Source of the DNA: Arthrobacter sp. ATA002
GTDB lineage: Bacteria; Actinomycetota; Actinomycetes; Actinomycetales; Micrococcaceae
Reading direction: 5' to 3'
NCBI RefSeq assembly: GCF_026898095.1
Contig: NZ_CP114015.1
Coordinates: 310,001 to 374,000 of the forward strand
DNA length: 64,000 nt
Below the pieces are notes generated by a model, which was not told the DNA's origin, searched no databases, and saw only the letters and a program-made list of their open reading frames with translations. Position 1 is the stretch's first letter. The number at the start of each line of letters is the position of its first letter. A program made the translations under genes and the position numbers. Shown in pieces: positions 28,230-37,318 of this stretch.

Positions 28230-29368
28230 ATGACGACTACCGAGAATGACACCAGCACAGCAGGCGTTCCCGAGCCGGAGATCCGTCCCCGCAGCGTACT
28301 GGGCAAGTTGCCCCGCTACACCGCCGGGAAGCCGCCGGTGGTCATCGACGGACTGCAAAGCTACAAGCTCTCCTCGAACGAGAATCCGTTTCCCCCGCTG
28401 CAGGCCGTCCTCGAGGCGATCAGCGGACGGCAGGACATCAACCGCTACCCTGATCCGCTGTCCACGGCGCTGCGTACGGAGCTGGCCTCCTTCCTTGACG
28501 TTCCGGCGGAGGACATCGTCACCGGCGGCGGAAGCCTGGGCGCCCTGAATCAACTCCTGGCCACCTTCGCCGGCCAGGATAAAAACGGTGTTCCGGACCA
28601 GGTTATTTATCCCTGGCGGTCCTTCGAGGCATATCCGATCAGCGTCGGTCTTTCCGGCGCCGAGAGCGTCCAGGTGCCGCTGCGCGGAGACGGCACGCAT
28701 GATCTCGACGCCATGGCGGCGGCCGTCACCGAGAGGACACGTGTCATCCTGCTCTGCACGCCCAACAATCCCACCGGTCCCGCTCTGACAGCCGTCCAAG
28801 TCGAGGACTTCCTGACCCGGGTGCCCTCCAATGTGATTGTCGTCATCGATGAGGCTTATGAGGACTTCGTCCGCGACCCGGAGGCAGTGAACGGCATCGA
28901 GATGTACCGCCGGCACCCCAACGTAGTGGTCCTGCGCACCTTTTCGAAGGAGCCGGGCTGGCTGGCCTGCGCGTGGGATACTCCGTATCCCATCCACCCG
29001 TCACCCAGTATCTGCGCGTGGCGGCCGTGCCGTTTGCTGTATCGCAGCTCGCTGAAACGGCCGCCGTGGCCTCCCTGCGGCACCACGGGGAACTTGTGGA
29101 AAGAATACAAGGACTGGTGCGGGAACGTACCCGCGTCGTTGACGGCCTCCGGAAGCTGGGCTGGCGCATTCCGGAGGCCCAGGGCAACTTTGTGTGGTTG
29201 GCGCTGGGGGACGATACCCCTGAGTTCGCGGCGTTGGCGGAGCAGCAGGCCCTCGCCGTGCGGGCCTTCGGCACCGAAGGTGTGCGGGTCACTATCGGCG
29301 AGGAGGAGGCAAACACCCGCTTCCTCGCCCTCTGTGCAACCTATACAAAGGCACCCCGGGTTTCCTAG
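28230..29368 (+). CDS. hisC: Histidinol-phosphate / aromatic aminotransferase (frameshifted)
   Basis: A 379-aa fold-type I PLP aminotransferase of the HisC family: SSNENPFPP at the N-terminus, NPTGP, DEAYEDF, PLP-Lys region RTFSKEPGLAGLRVGY, and C-terminal VRVTIGEEEANTRFL. HisC converts imidazole-acetol phosphate to histidinol phosphate. Because it lies directly before a 2-oxoacid dehydrogenase operon and not a his operon, an aromatic (Pat-type) aminotransferase role is equally possible. One G is missing at 28955-28957. Confidence 0.78.
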
Positions 29369-29427
29369 CGTGTCCTAAGTGCGGTCCGGGCCCGGACGCT
29401 GGTTAGGCTGAGGGAAGTAAGTTCCAC

Positions 29428-29469
29428 ATATATTCTTCCGGTGTGATCCATTACCGGAAGGGAATATAT
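29428..29469. promoter_or_regulatory. Long inverted repeat upstream of the E1 alpha gene
   Basis: Left arm ATATATTCTTCCGGT and right arm ACCGGAA-GG-GAATATAT (15 paired bases with a 2-nt bulge) around a 10-nt loop. It lies 43 nt before the E1 alpha start. This AT-rich palindrome in GC-rich DNA is a likely operator/promoter, e.g. for an Lrp/AsnC-type or other dimeric regulator. Confidence 0.65.
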
Positions 29470-29511
29470 CTAGCGCGGGTCGGTCAAACGGCTGCCCGGC
29501 GAGGAGTAAGC

Positions 29512-30737
29512 ATGGACCTCAAGCACATGCCCGCCAGGACGGCGGGCGCTGATGGCGCGCGCGTGCCCGGCGGCGACGGCGGCGCAGCTCAGGGCAGCCC
29601 CGGCGACAGCGGCACCAGTGGCGTCCGGCAGGAGAATACCGGCATGGTGCAGTTGCTGACTCCGGACGGACAGCTTCTGGAGGACAGCGTCTACGGTGCT
29701 TACGCCGCCGAGCTGGGCGGCAGCGAACTGCGGGGACTGTACCGGGAGATGTTCACCATCCGCCGGTTTGACCAGGAAGCCACGGCGCTGCAGCGGCAGG
29801 GCGAACTGGTGATGTGGGTGCCCATGTCCGGGCAGGAGGGCGCCCAAATTGGCTCCGGCCGCGCGCTGCAGCCCCAGGACTACGTCTTCCCGACCTACCG
29901 GGAGCACGGCGTCGCACTGACCCGGGGCCTGGAACTTTCCCATTTGCTGCGGCGGTTCCGCGGCATTTCCCACGGCGGCTGGGATCCCGCCGACGCCAAC
30001 TTCCACCTCTACACGCTGGTCCTGGCCGCTCAGGTTCCGCACGCCGTCGGGTACGCCATGGGCATGGCACGGGACAGGGCCGCGGACCCGCAGCTCCCCG
30101 AAGCCGCCACCGTGGCCTACTTTGGCGACGGCGCCAGCTCGGAGGGTGATGTCCACGAGGCCATGGTCTTCGCCGCTTCCTATGATGCGCCCGTCGTGTT
30201 CTTCTGCCAGAACAACCACTGGGCCATCTCTGTTCCCACCGAAGTGCAGTCCCGGATTCCACTCGCCAACCGCGCCAAGGGCTACGGCTTCCCCGGCATC
30301 CGTGTGGACGGCAACGACGTGGTCGCGGTCCACGCGGTGACCCGGTGGGCCCTGGAACGAGCGCGTTCAGGCGGGGGCCGGTGCTGATCGAAGCCTTCAC
30401 ATACCGCATGAGCGCCCACACCACGGCGGATGATCCCACCAAATACCGGCTCAGCGCTGACGAAGAGGCATGGGTTTCCCGGGATCCGCTGACCCGGCTG
30501 GAAAAGTACCTGCGCGCCTCGGGCCTGGCCGATGACGCTTTCTTCGAAGGCCTGGCCAAAGACGGTCAGGTGATGGCGGACAAGCTGCGCGCGGATGTGC
30601 TGGCGATGCAGGCCCCGGGATTCGAGGACGCCTTCACCGACGTGTACGCCGGGGCACATCCGCTGATCCAGGAGGAACTGGACTTCCACCGCCGGTACGA
30701 GGCCGGCTTTGCCGACTCCCAGGAGCCCACTGCATGA
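29512..30737 (+). CDS. 2-oxoacid (pyruvate or branched-chain) dehydrogenase E1 component subunit alpha (frameshifted)
   Basis: 408 aa, TPP-dependent E1 alpha. Motifs: TPP-binding GDGASSEGDVHEA ... NNHWAISVP (GDG-x~26-NN), and YREHGVALTRG. C-terminal PVLIEAFTYRMSAHTTADDPTKYR contains the phosphorylation-loop-like region. It decarboxylates a 2-oxoacid and passes the acyl group to E2. The N-terminal 45 residues are Gly/Ala-rich and poorly conserved. Start ATG 29512 has GAGGAG. The frame breaks in a GGGGG run (30371-30375). The stop overlaps the E1 beta start (ATGA). Confidence 0.87.
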
Positions 30738-31708
30738 GCACCATGACCATGGCGAAAGCCATCAACGCCGGACTGCGGGCCGGACTCGAAAACAATCCAA
30801 AATCACTTCTCATGGGCGAGGACATTGGCGATCTGGGCGGCGTCTACCGCGTCACTGAAGGGTTGAAGGCCGATTTCGGCGCCAGCCGGGTCATGGATAC
30901 CCCGCTGGCCGAATCGGGCATCATCGGGACCGCCATCGGCCTCGCGCTCCGCGGCTACCGGCCCGTCTGTGAAATCCAGTTCGACGGGTTCGTGTTCCCC
31001 GGGTTCAACCAGATCACCACTCAGCTGGCCAAGATGCACTCGCGCAGCGAAGGCACCCTGAGCGCACCGGTGGTTATCCGGATCCCCTACGGCGGCGGCA
31101 TCGGGTCCATCGAGCACCACTCCGAATCCCCCGAAGCGCTGTTTGCCCATACCGCGGGACTGCGGATCCTGACGCCGTCGAACCCGCAGGACGCCTACTG
31201 GATGATCCAGCAGGCCATGACGTGCCAGGACCCGGTCATCGTGTTTGAGCCCAAGCGCCGCTACTGGCTCAAAGGCGACGTGGACACGGAACGCCCGACG
31301 GGTGATCCCTTCTCCGCCCACGTGCTGCGGGAGGGGGCCGACGCCACCATCGTCGCCTACGGGCCGCTGGTGCCGGTCGCCCTGGCTGCGGCGAAGGCGG
31401 CAGAGGAGGACGGCCGCAGCATCGAAGTCGTGGACCTGCGCTCGATCTCACCGATTGACTTTGACACCGTGACCGAGTCCGTCCGCAAGACCGGCCGGCT
31501 GATCGTCACCCACGAAGCACCCACCTTCGGCGGCATCGGCGGCGAGATTGCCGCGCGGGTGACCGAGCGTGCTTTTCTGTCGCTGGAGGCTCCCGTCATC
31601 CGCGTGGGCGGTTTCCACATGCCCTACCCGGTGGCGAAGGTCGAGGAACACTACCTGCCGGACATTGACAAGCTGATGGACGCGCTGGACCGCTCGTTCG
31701 CCTACTAA
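30734..31708 (+). CDS. 2-oxoacid dehydrogenase E1 component subunit beta
   Basis: A 324-aa transketolase-like E1 beta: MGEDIGDLGGVYRVTEGL, EIQFDGFVFPGFNQI, IPYGGGIGSIEHHSESPEA, and C-terminal VTHEAPTFGGIGGEIAARV. It pairs with E1 alpha to form the alpha2beta2 decarboxylase. The two overlap by 4 nt, so they are translationally coupled. The family covers pyruvate, acetoin and branched-chain 2-oxoacid complexes; the substrate cannot be fixed from sequence, but bkd-like is plausible given the adjacent aminotransferase. Confidence 0.92.
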   Translation: MSTMTMAKAINAGLRAGLENNPKSLLMGEDIGDLGGVYRVTEGLKADFGASRVMDTPLAESGIIGTAIGLALRGYRPVCEIQFDGFVFPGFNQITTQLAKMHSRSEGTLSAPVVIRIPYGGGIGSIEHHSESPEALFAHTAGLRILTPSNPQDAYWMIQQAMTCQDPVIVFEPKRRYWLKGDVDTERPTGDPFSAHVLREGADATIVAYGPLVPVALAAAKAAEEDGRSIEVVDLRSISPIDFDTVTESVRKTGRLIVTHEAPTFGGIGGEIAARVTERAFLSLEAPVIRVGGFHMPYPVAKVEEHYLPDIDKLMDALDRSFAY

Positions 31709-31785
31709 CCCGTTCCCCGGCGGAAAACCGGCTTCGCGCCGGGACCCCGCCGCCGAAGCCTGCCGGACACGAAGATTGAGAAGCC

Positions 31786-33255
31786 ATGACTGAGAGAACG
31801 TTCCACCTTCCCGACGTGGGAGAAGGCTTGACCGAAGCCGACATCGTCGAGTGGAAGGTCCAGGCCGGAGACACCGTTGCCGTCAATGATGTGCTGGTGG
31901 AAATCGAAACTGCAAAGTCGCTGGTGGAACTTCCCTCGCCGTACGCCGGAACGGTCTCACAGCTGCTGGTGCAGGAAGGCCAGACAGTCGACGTCGGCTC
32001 GCCGATTATTAGCGTCACCGCCGCTTCCCCGGCGGACGACGGCGGGCAGCAGCCGGGTGCTCCGATGACCCCGGCGCCGGTTCCGGCAGCAGCGGACGAC
32101 AACGAACAACCCAGTGCCTCGCTCACCGGCACCGGGCCCAAGGCTGATGCCGTAAAGCGGCGGCCGCGGGTGAACCGGCCGCCGGCCGCGCCGGTCCAGC
32201 CGCCGGCCGCGCCGGTCCAGCCGCCGACCGCGGCTCCTGCCCCGGTTGTTCCCGCCGCTCCGGCTATTCCGCCCGTGCCGCCCGCTCCGGCAGCCACCCC
32301 TGCCCCCGGCGATTCCCGCACCCAGGGCATGGCGGCCGCCGGCGCGGCGGTGCAGGACTCCCTCAACCGGCTGATCCAGCGGGTGCTGGCGAAGCCGCCC
32401 GTCCGCAAGGCCGCCAAGGACCTGGGCATCAATCTTGCCGATGTGCCGGCAACCGGCGCCAGCGGGGAAGTCACCAAGCAGGACCTGATCAGCTACCAGG
32501 CGCAGCGCGAATCCGAGCAGGACTCCGCCGACACCTTCTGGGCCGGCGCGAAGCAGCCCGGGGATGACCGGATCGAGCGGATCCCCGTCAAGGGCGTGCG
32601 CCGGGCCACCGCCAAAGCCATGGTGGACAGCGCGTTTACTGCTCCGCACGTCAGCATTTTCGTTGACGTGGACGCATCCCGCACCATGGAGTTCGTGAAG
32701 CGGCTCAAGGCCTCCCGCGACTTTGAGGGCATTAAGGTTTCTCCGCTGCTGATCCTGGCCAAGGCGGTCATATGGGCGGCGGCCCGCAACCCCTCGGTCA
32801 ATGCGACGTGGGCCGGCGACGAGATCCTGGTCAAGCACTTCATGAACCTTGGCATTGCGGCGGCCACCCCGCGGGGGCTGATGGTGCCCAACATCAAGGA
32901 TGCGCAGGACCTGTCCCTGAAGGAACTGGCCCTGGCGCTCAATAACCTGGCGGCCACGGCGCGTGCCGGCAAGACGCCGCCCGCCGACATGCGCGGCGGC
33001 ACCCTGACGATCACCAACATCGGCGCCCTGGGCATCGACACCGGAACGCCGATCATTAATCCCGGGGAAGTCGCAATAGTGGCTTTCGGAACGATCAAGC
33101 AGAAGCCCTGGGTACTTGACGGGGAAGTTCTTCCGCGCTGGGTCACCACACTGGGCGGTTCGTTCGACCACCGGGTGGTGGACGGAGATCTCTCGGCCCG
33201 GTTCATGGCCGACGTTGCTGCCATCCTTGAGGAACCCGCACTGCTGCTGGACTGA
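31786..33255 (+). CDS. Dihydrolipoamide acyltransferase (E2)
   Basis: 489 aa. One lipoyl domain (1-77) has the lipoylated Lys in [13 protein letters not shown] Pro/Ala-rich flexible linker (about 85-185) holds a duplicated PPAAPVQ unit. A peripheral subunit-binding domain (about 200-240: [22 protein letters not shown]) and the catalytic domain (260-489) follow, with active-site DHRVVDGD. E2 transfers the acyl group to CoA and forms the complex core. The E3 gene is not here and must be supplied elsewhere. It is the last gene of the three-gene operon. Confidence 0.94.
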   Translation: MTERTFHLPDVGEGLTEADIVEWKVQAGDTVAVNDVLVEIETAKSLVELPSPYAGTVSQLLVQEGQTVDVGSPIISVTAASPADDGGQQPGAPMTPAPVPAAADDNEQPSASLTGTGPKADAVKRRPRVNRPPAAPVQPPAAPVQPPTAAPAPVVPAAPAIPPVPPAPAATPAPGDSRTQGMAAAGAAVQDSLNRLIQRVLAKPPVRKAAKDLGINLADVPATGASGEVTKQDLISYQAQRESEQDSADTFWAGAKQPGDDRIERIPVKGVRRATAKAMVDSAFTAPHVSIFVDVDASRTMEFVKRLKASRDFEGIKVSPLLILAKAVIWAAARNPSVNATWAGDEILVKHFMNLGIAAATPRGLMVPNIKDAQDLSLKELALALNNLAATARAGKTPPADMRGGTLTITNIGALGIDTGTPIINPGEVAIVAFGTIKQKPWVLDGEVLPRWVTTLGGSFDHRVVDGDLSARFMADVAAILEEPALLLD

Positions 33256-33369
33256 CCGGACGGCGGTGCCGGGACCTGAGCTTCGGGCGGCGCTAATTTA
33301 CCGCGCCGGGGCTTCCGAGCGGCACCGGTACTGCGGTACACCGTACCGGGCAGATACGATCAGGTGACT

Positions 33370-33585
33370 ATGACAAATCCTCAAGGTCCCCGCGGCCAGG
33401 GCGGCGGCGCCCCGCAGATCGACTGGAAACGCACCGTTATGCTGCTGGCGGTGGCGTTCATCGTATCCAGCCTGCTGATCATCCTCTTTCCGGGGCTGGG
33501 CACCATTTGGCGGCTGCTCATCATCATCGCCCTGTTCGCGGTCGTCTTTCCCTTCCTGGAGCGGCGCAGGCGCAACCGCCCCTAG
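33370..33585 (+). CDS. Small two-TM membrane protein (71 aa)
   Basis: Polar Gly/Gln-rich N-terminus (MTNPQGPRGQGGGAPQ), then two hydrophobic helices (VMLLAVAFIVSSLLIILF and LLIIIALFAVVFPFL) and a basic tail (ERRRRNRP). ATG 33370 follows an AGGTGA site; an in-frame GTG lies two codons earlier. Function unknown. Confidence 0.7.
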   Translation: MTNPQGPRGQGGGAPQIDWKRTVMLLAVAFIVSSLLIILFPGLGTIWRLLIIIALFAVVFPFLERRRRNRP

Positions 33586-33594
33586 CCCCAACCC

Positions 33595-34887
33595 CTAGCC
33601 CGCGGCAGCTGCCAGCGCCCGGCGCAGTACGGGGGCCAGCCGACGGACACCTTCGCGGATGTCATCCTCCGGTACGGCGCTGAACGCCAGGCGCAGTTTG
33701 TTGGAGGGCTCATCCGACGGGCTGAAGGCCGCCCCGGGTATGAACACCACGCCTGCCTCGATGGCTTCGTACAGCAGGGGATAGGTGTCCACTCCTTCAG
33801 GCAGGGTCAGCCACAGGAAGAACCCGCCGTCGGGTATCGTCCAGCTCACGCCGTCGGGCAGGTGCTCCGCCAGCGCCGACAACAGCGCGGCGCAGCGTGC
33901 CGCATACAGCACCCGGGAGTTCCGGATGTGCTGCATCCAGTCGTAATCCCGGAGATAAGCGGAGACCAGCATCTGCGTCAGCGGTGACGGGCAGAGGACC
34001 ACGGCCTCGCAGGCCAGATAGAAGCGGCGGTGCAGGTGCCTGGGAACCAGTGCCCATCCCACGCGCACGCCTGGCGCAAAAATCTTGGAGAACGAACCCA
34101 GATACAGGACATCATGCGGGTTTCCGGCGCGCAGCGGAGCCAGCGGACGGCCGTCGAAACGCAGCATTCCGTACGGGTTGTCCTCCAGGACGAGGATGTT
34201 CGCGGCGGCGCAAATGTCAACGATCCGCTGCCGGCGCCCGGCTGCCAGTGTGACGCCGCTGGGATTGTTAAAGCTGGGGATCGTATAGAGCAGCTTCACG
34301 GCCCGGCCCTGCTTCCGCAGCGCCGCGATTTTCGCTTCCAGCGCCTCGGGAATCAGCCCGCCGGAGTCGGTGGGCACCGGCGCCAGATTCACTTCATAGG
34401 CCTCAAAGGCGTTCAGTGCCCCAACATAGGTGGGGTCCTCGCACAGCACCGTATCCCCGGGGTTGCAGAAAACCTTGGCGGCAACGTCCTGTGCGGACTG
34501 GGAACCGGTGGTAATTACGACGTCGGCGGGATCAGCTCCGAAGATCCCTTCGGCTGCCATGACCTCACAGGCCTGGCGCCGCAGCTCCGCCATGCCCTGC
34601 CCGGCGCCGTACTGCAGTGCTTCAAGGCCGTGGTCGGCGACGATGCTGCGGGCGGTTTCGCCCAGCTCCCGCAGGGGCAGCGACCGCAGGGAAGGGCTTC
34701 CGCCCGCCAGCGACACCAACCCCGGGCGGGTGGAGATGTCAAAAACGTCCCGCACTGCCGACTGCTTGATGTGGAACGCCCGATCGGAGAGCAGCCCCTC
34801 GTGCCGGTGTCCTGATGCAACGGCCCGCTCCAGTGCCGTCCGCGTCTCCGCGGACAGGCCCGGCGCAGCGGTCTCCTCGAACGTCAT
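33595..34887 (-). CDS. PLP-dependent aminotransferase, class I/II (MocR/2-aminoadipate type)
   Basis: 430 aa, fold-type I: YGAGQGMAELRRQACEVM, TTGSQSAQDV, EDPTYVGALNAFEAYEV, NPSGVTL, LEDNPYGMLRF and PLP-Lys GSFSKIFAPGVRVGW. These features match the 2-aminoadipate transaminase/valine-pyruvate group. No GntR HTH is fused. It is transcribed with, and 46 nt after, the LuxR-type regulator gene. Substrate unknown. Confidence 0.88.
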   Translation of the reverse strand: MTFEETAAPGLSAETRTALERAVASGHRHEGLLSDRAFHIKQSAVRDVFDISTRPGLVSLAGGSPSLRSLPLRELGETARSIVADHGLEALQYGAGQGMAELRRQACEVMAAEGIFGADPADVVITTGSQSAQDVAAKVFCNPGDTVLCEDPTYVGALNAFEAYEVNLAPVPTDSGGLIPEALEAKIAALRKQGRAVKLLYTIPSFNNPSGVTLAAGRRQRIVDICAAANILVLEDNPYGMLRFDGRPLAPLRAGNPHDVLYLGSFSKIFAPGVRVGWALVPRHLHRRFYLACEAVVLCPSPLTQMLVSAYLRDYDWMQHIRNSRVLYAARCAALLSALAEHLPDGVSWTIPDGGFFLWLTLPEGVDTYPLLYEAIEAGVVFIPGAAFSPSDEPSNKLRLAFSAVPEDDIREGVRRLAPVLRRALAAAAG

Positions 34888-34933
34888 GCCACATCCTAGA
34901 CCCGGCGGTGCACAGCGGAGCAACAATTGTTGC

Positions 34934-35899
34934 CTAAATCCACCCCGCCCGGTGCGCTTTGACGCCGGCCTGGAACCGGCTTTCCGCGCCGAGGTCTTCC
35001 AGCATTCTGGCAATATGGCGGCGGCAGGTCCGGACGCTGATTCCCAGCCGCCGGGCGACAACTTCGTCCGACTGGCCCGCGGCCAGGGCGCGGAGAATGG
35101 AACGCTGAATGCTGCTGAGCTGTCCCGGCTGCGGTTCCTCCGCCAGGAACGGGTCGCCAAGTTCCCAGGCGAACTCAAACATGCGCACGAGAATGTGGAT
35201 CAGGTCCCGGTCACGGATGACCAGGCCCGCCCTGTCATCAGCGCAGCGCCCGCGCGGCACGACCGCCATTTTGCTGTCGAAGATCACGGCCCGCAGCGGC
35301 ATGTGGGGCAGGGTGCGGAATTCACCGCCGGCTGCCGTCACCACTTCCACGGCACGGCGGGTCGGCATGTGGTCACGAATGCTGGAATGGTACAGGGTCC
35401 GGCGCCGTACGCCCTGCCGCAGCATGTCAACGTCTTTCTGGACGCTGTCCTCCTGAATGTCCGCCGTCGCACCCGGTCCGGGGCGTGCCATCAGGACGCA
35501 CTCGGAGGCGGCTCGGGCATACTCGATCAGGACGCTCATGACCTGGCCCGGATCCTCCAGGACTTCGACGCCGGCGTCAGTTGACACCCGGCGGCTGGCC
35601 TCGGCAAAGACGGGCACCAGGCCGGCCAGCTCGCGGCGCTTAAGCCCGATCCTCGCCCGCAGGTCCAGGAGCGCACGCTCATCGGGGTCCACGAGTTCGG
35701 CCAGGGCAACGTCGGGGGACACCGCCGCGTAGCTGGGCTGCTCCGAGCTGACCTGGACCAGCAGACGATGCTCCCTCAGCTGCGCGATGGCCGACTCAAT
35801 GGAACGCGTGGTGAATCCGAGTGCCTCGGAAGCCTGGTCAACGCTCCATCCCGGGCTGCTGACGGCATACCGGTACACGGCCAGGGATGTCTGGTCCAC
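34934..35899 (-). CDS. LuxR/TrmB-like HTH transcriptional regulator
   Basis: 321 aa. An N-terminal TrmB-like winged helix (1-60: SVDQASEALGFTTRSIESAIAQL) and a middle phospholipase-D-like/sensor region (YHSSIRDHMPTRRAVEVV...DDRAGLVIRD) precede a C-terminal LuxR HTH (about 260-318: LAAGQSDEVVARRLGISVRTCRRHIARMLEDLGAESRFQAG). The GTG start has GAGGAGC. It likely controls the downstream aminotransferase; signal unknown. Confidence 0.82.
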   Translation of the reverse strand: MDQTSLAVYRYAVSSPGWSVDQASEALGFTTRSIESAIAQLREHRLLVQVSSEQPSYAAVSPDVALAELVDPDERALLDLRARIGLKRRELAGLVPVFAEASRRVSTDAGVEVLEDPGQVMSVLIEYARAASECVLMARPGPGATADIQEDSVQKDVDMLRQGVRRRTLYHSSIRDHMPTRRAVEVVTAAGGEFRTLPHMPLRAVIFDSKMAVVPRGRCADDRAGLVIRDRDLIHILVRMFEFAWELGDPFLAEEPQPGQLSSIQRSILRALAAGQSDEVVARRLGISVRTCRRHIARMLEDLGAESRFQAGVKAHRAGWI

Positions 35900-36037
35900 G
35901 GCGCCTGCTCCTCTCGACCCGTTGAGGCTACCTTATGCGTGGGCCGTCCGGGCAGCCGGGCCCCGGGCCGGATGCGTGCGCGGTGAACGGTACCGCGGAC
36001 GGGACGGGACGAGCCGGCGGGCCGTCAGGAGGGGCGC

Positions 36038-36505
36038 CTAGCCGTTCTCATACCCGGTGATGGCGTCAACTTTCCCGGCCGATGCGCTGGACGGATCGAA
36101 AACATAACCCAGCCATTCCTTCGCAAGGCGGCGGGCCAGCTCCACACCGACCACCCGCTGGCCCATGCACAGCACCTGCGCATTGTTGCTGAGCACGGAA
36201 CGCTCCACGGAGTAGGAATCATGGGCGGTCACGGCACGGATGCCGGACACTTTGTTTGCGGAAATGGCCACGCCCAGCCCGGTGCCGCAGATCAGCAGGG
36301 CGCGGTCCGCCTCGCCCGAGGCCACCTTGCGGGCCGCGTCCACGGCGACGTGGGGGTAAGCGGTGTTTTCCGTGTGGGACACTCCCACGTCGACGACGCT
36401 CTCGACCCGGTCGTCCGCTTCGAGGTCCCGCCGCAGGACCTCCTTGTAATCGAATCCGGCGTCATCTCCGCCGATGACAATTCGCAGTTTCCGGAGCTCA
36501 CTCAT
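36038..36505 (-). CDS. RpiB-family sugar-phosphate isomerase, probable tetrulose-4-phosphate isomerase
   Basis: 155 aa, RpiB/LacAB fold with catalytic-Cys motif [14 protein letters not shown] and [30 protein letters not shown]. The N-terminus [11 protein letters not shown] differs from ribose-5-phosphate isomerase B (DHAG) and resembles the erythritol-pathway isomerases (EryI type; D-erythrulose-4-phosphate to D-erythrose-4-phosphate). It sits 18 nt behind a TIM-like gene and a DAK-like kinase, the known gene set for tetrulose use. Ribose-5-phosphate isomerase is the alternative. Confidence 0.75.
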   Translation of the reverse strand: MSELRKLRIVIGGDDAGFDYKEVLRRDLEADDRVESVVDVGVSHTENTAYPHVAVDAARKVASGEADRALLICGTGLGVAISANKVSGIRAVTAHDSYSVERSVLSNNAQVLCMGQRVVGVELARRLAKEWLGYVFDPSSASAGKVDAITGYENG

Positions 36506-36523
36506 TTTTCCCTCAATTCGTAG

Positions 36524-37318
36524 CTAACTGGTGGTGGTTGGGGCCGAACCGGCCCGGTGCCGGAGGGCCGCTGTGCGTGCCGCAGTTTCCAGCAGGCGAA
36601 GATAACCGTCCGCCTGCCATGCGGCCCGGCCAATGAACAGACCGTCGACGTGCGGAATCCCGAGCAGCGCAGCAGCGTTTTCCTCGTTAACGGAACCGCC
36701 GTACAGCAGTCCGGCCACCTGCTGCCCGTAGGCGCTTGCAAGGGCGGCGAACGGTCCGTGCAGCTCCTCCGGTGCGGCGGGACGGCCGGCAGCGCCGATA
36801 GCCCACACTGGCTCATAGGCAATCAGCACCCGGGACAGCTGGCCGGGGGTAAGTCCATGAAGTGCCCGGGCAGCCTGGTCCAAGATGAAGCCGGCGGATC
36901 CGCCCGCATCCCGAACGGCGGCCGGTTCTCCGATGCACAGCAGCGGAGTGAGCCCGTGCCGCAGGGCGGCGGCCACCTTCAGGCGCACTGTTTCGTCGGT
37001 TTCGCCGAAGTGTTCGCGGCGCTCGGAGTGGCCGAGTTCCACCAGCTGCGCCCCGGCGTCGGCCACCTGGGGAACCGAGACTTCCCCGGTCCAGGCGCCG
37101 TGGTCCTCCCAGTGGGCGTTCTGTGCGCCAAGCAGCACGCCGCTGCCGCTGCCCAGCACTTCGGCGACAGTGGAGAGTGCGGTGGCTGGGGGAATGATGA
37201 AGGGCCTGACCGCGCCGAGCTCCATTCCGCCGAGGCCCCGCAGCAGATCTTCGGCGTACCGTTCCGCCTCAGCGAGGCTCTTGTTCATTTTCCAGCTGGT
37301 GCCGACCCACACCGTCAC
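36524..37318 (-). CDS. Triosephosphate-isomerase-like protein, probable erythrulose-phosphate isomerase
   Basis: 264 aa, complete TIM barrel with catalytic Lys (SWKMNK), His (ELGHSERRE), Glu (AYEPVWAIG) and the phosphate loop (LLYGGSVN). The start reads VGTSWKMNK and not the canonical GNWKMN of glycolytic TpiA, a change seen in the EryH/LerI group that interconverts L-erythrulose-1-phosphate and D-erythrulose-4-phosphate. The GTG start overlaps the DAK stop by 4 nt. Likely a pathway-specific paralogue, not the housekeeping enzyme. Confidence 0.78.
   Translation of the reverse strand: MTVWVGTSWKMNKSLAEAERYAEDLLRGLGGMELGAVRPFIIPPATALSTVAEVLGSGSGVLLGAQNAHWEDHGAWTGEVSVPQVADAGAQLVELGHSERREHFGETDETVRLKVAAALRHGLTPLLCIGEPAAVRDAGGSAGFILDQAARALHGLTPGQLSRVLIAYEPVWAIGAAGRPAAPEELHGPFAALASAYGQQVAGLLYGGSVNEENAAALLGIPHVDGLFIGRAAWQADGYLRLLETAARTAALRHRAGSAPTTTS

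Noticed and set aside
32185-32226. Tandem 21-bp repeat in the E2 gene as a mobile or CRISPR-like element
   Set aside because: It encodes the repeated Pro/Ala linker (PPAAPVQ) between lipoyl and binding domains, normal for E2 proteins.
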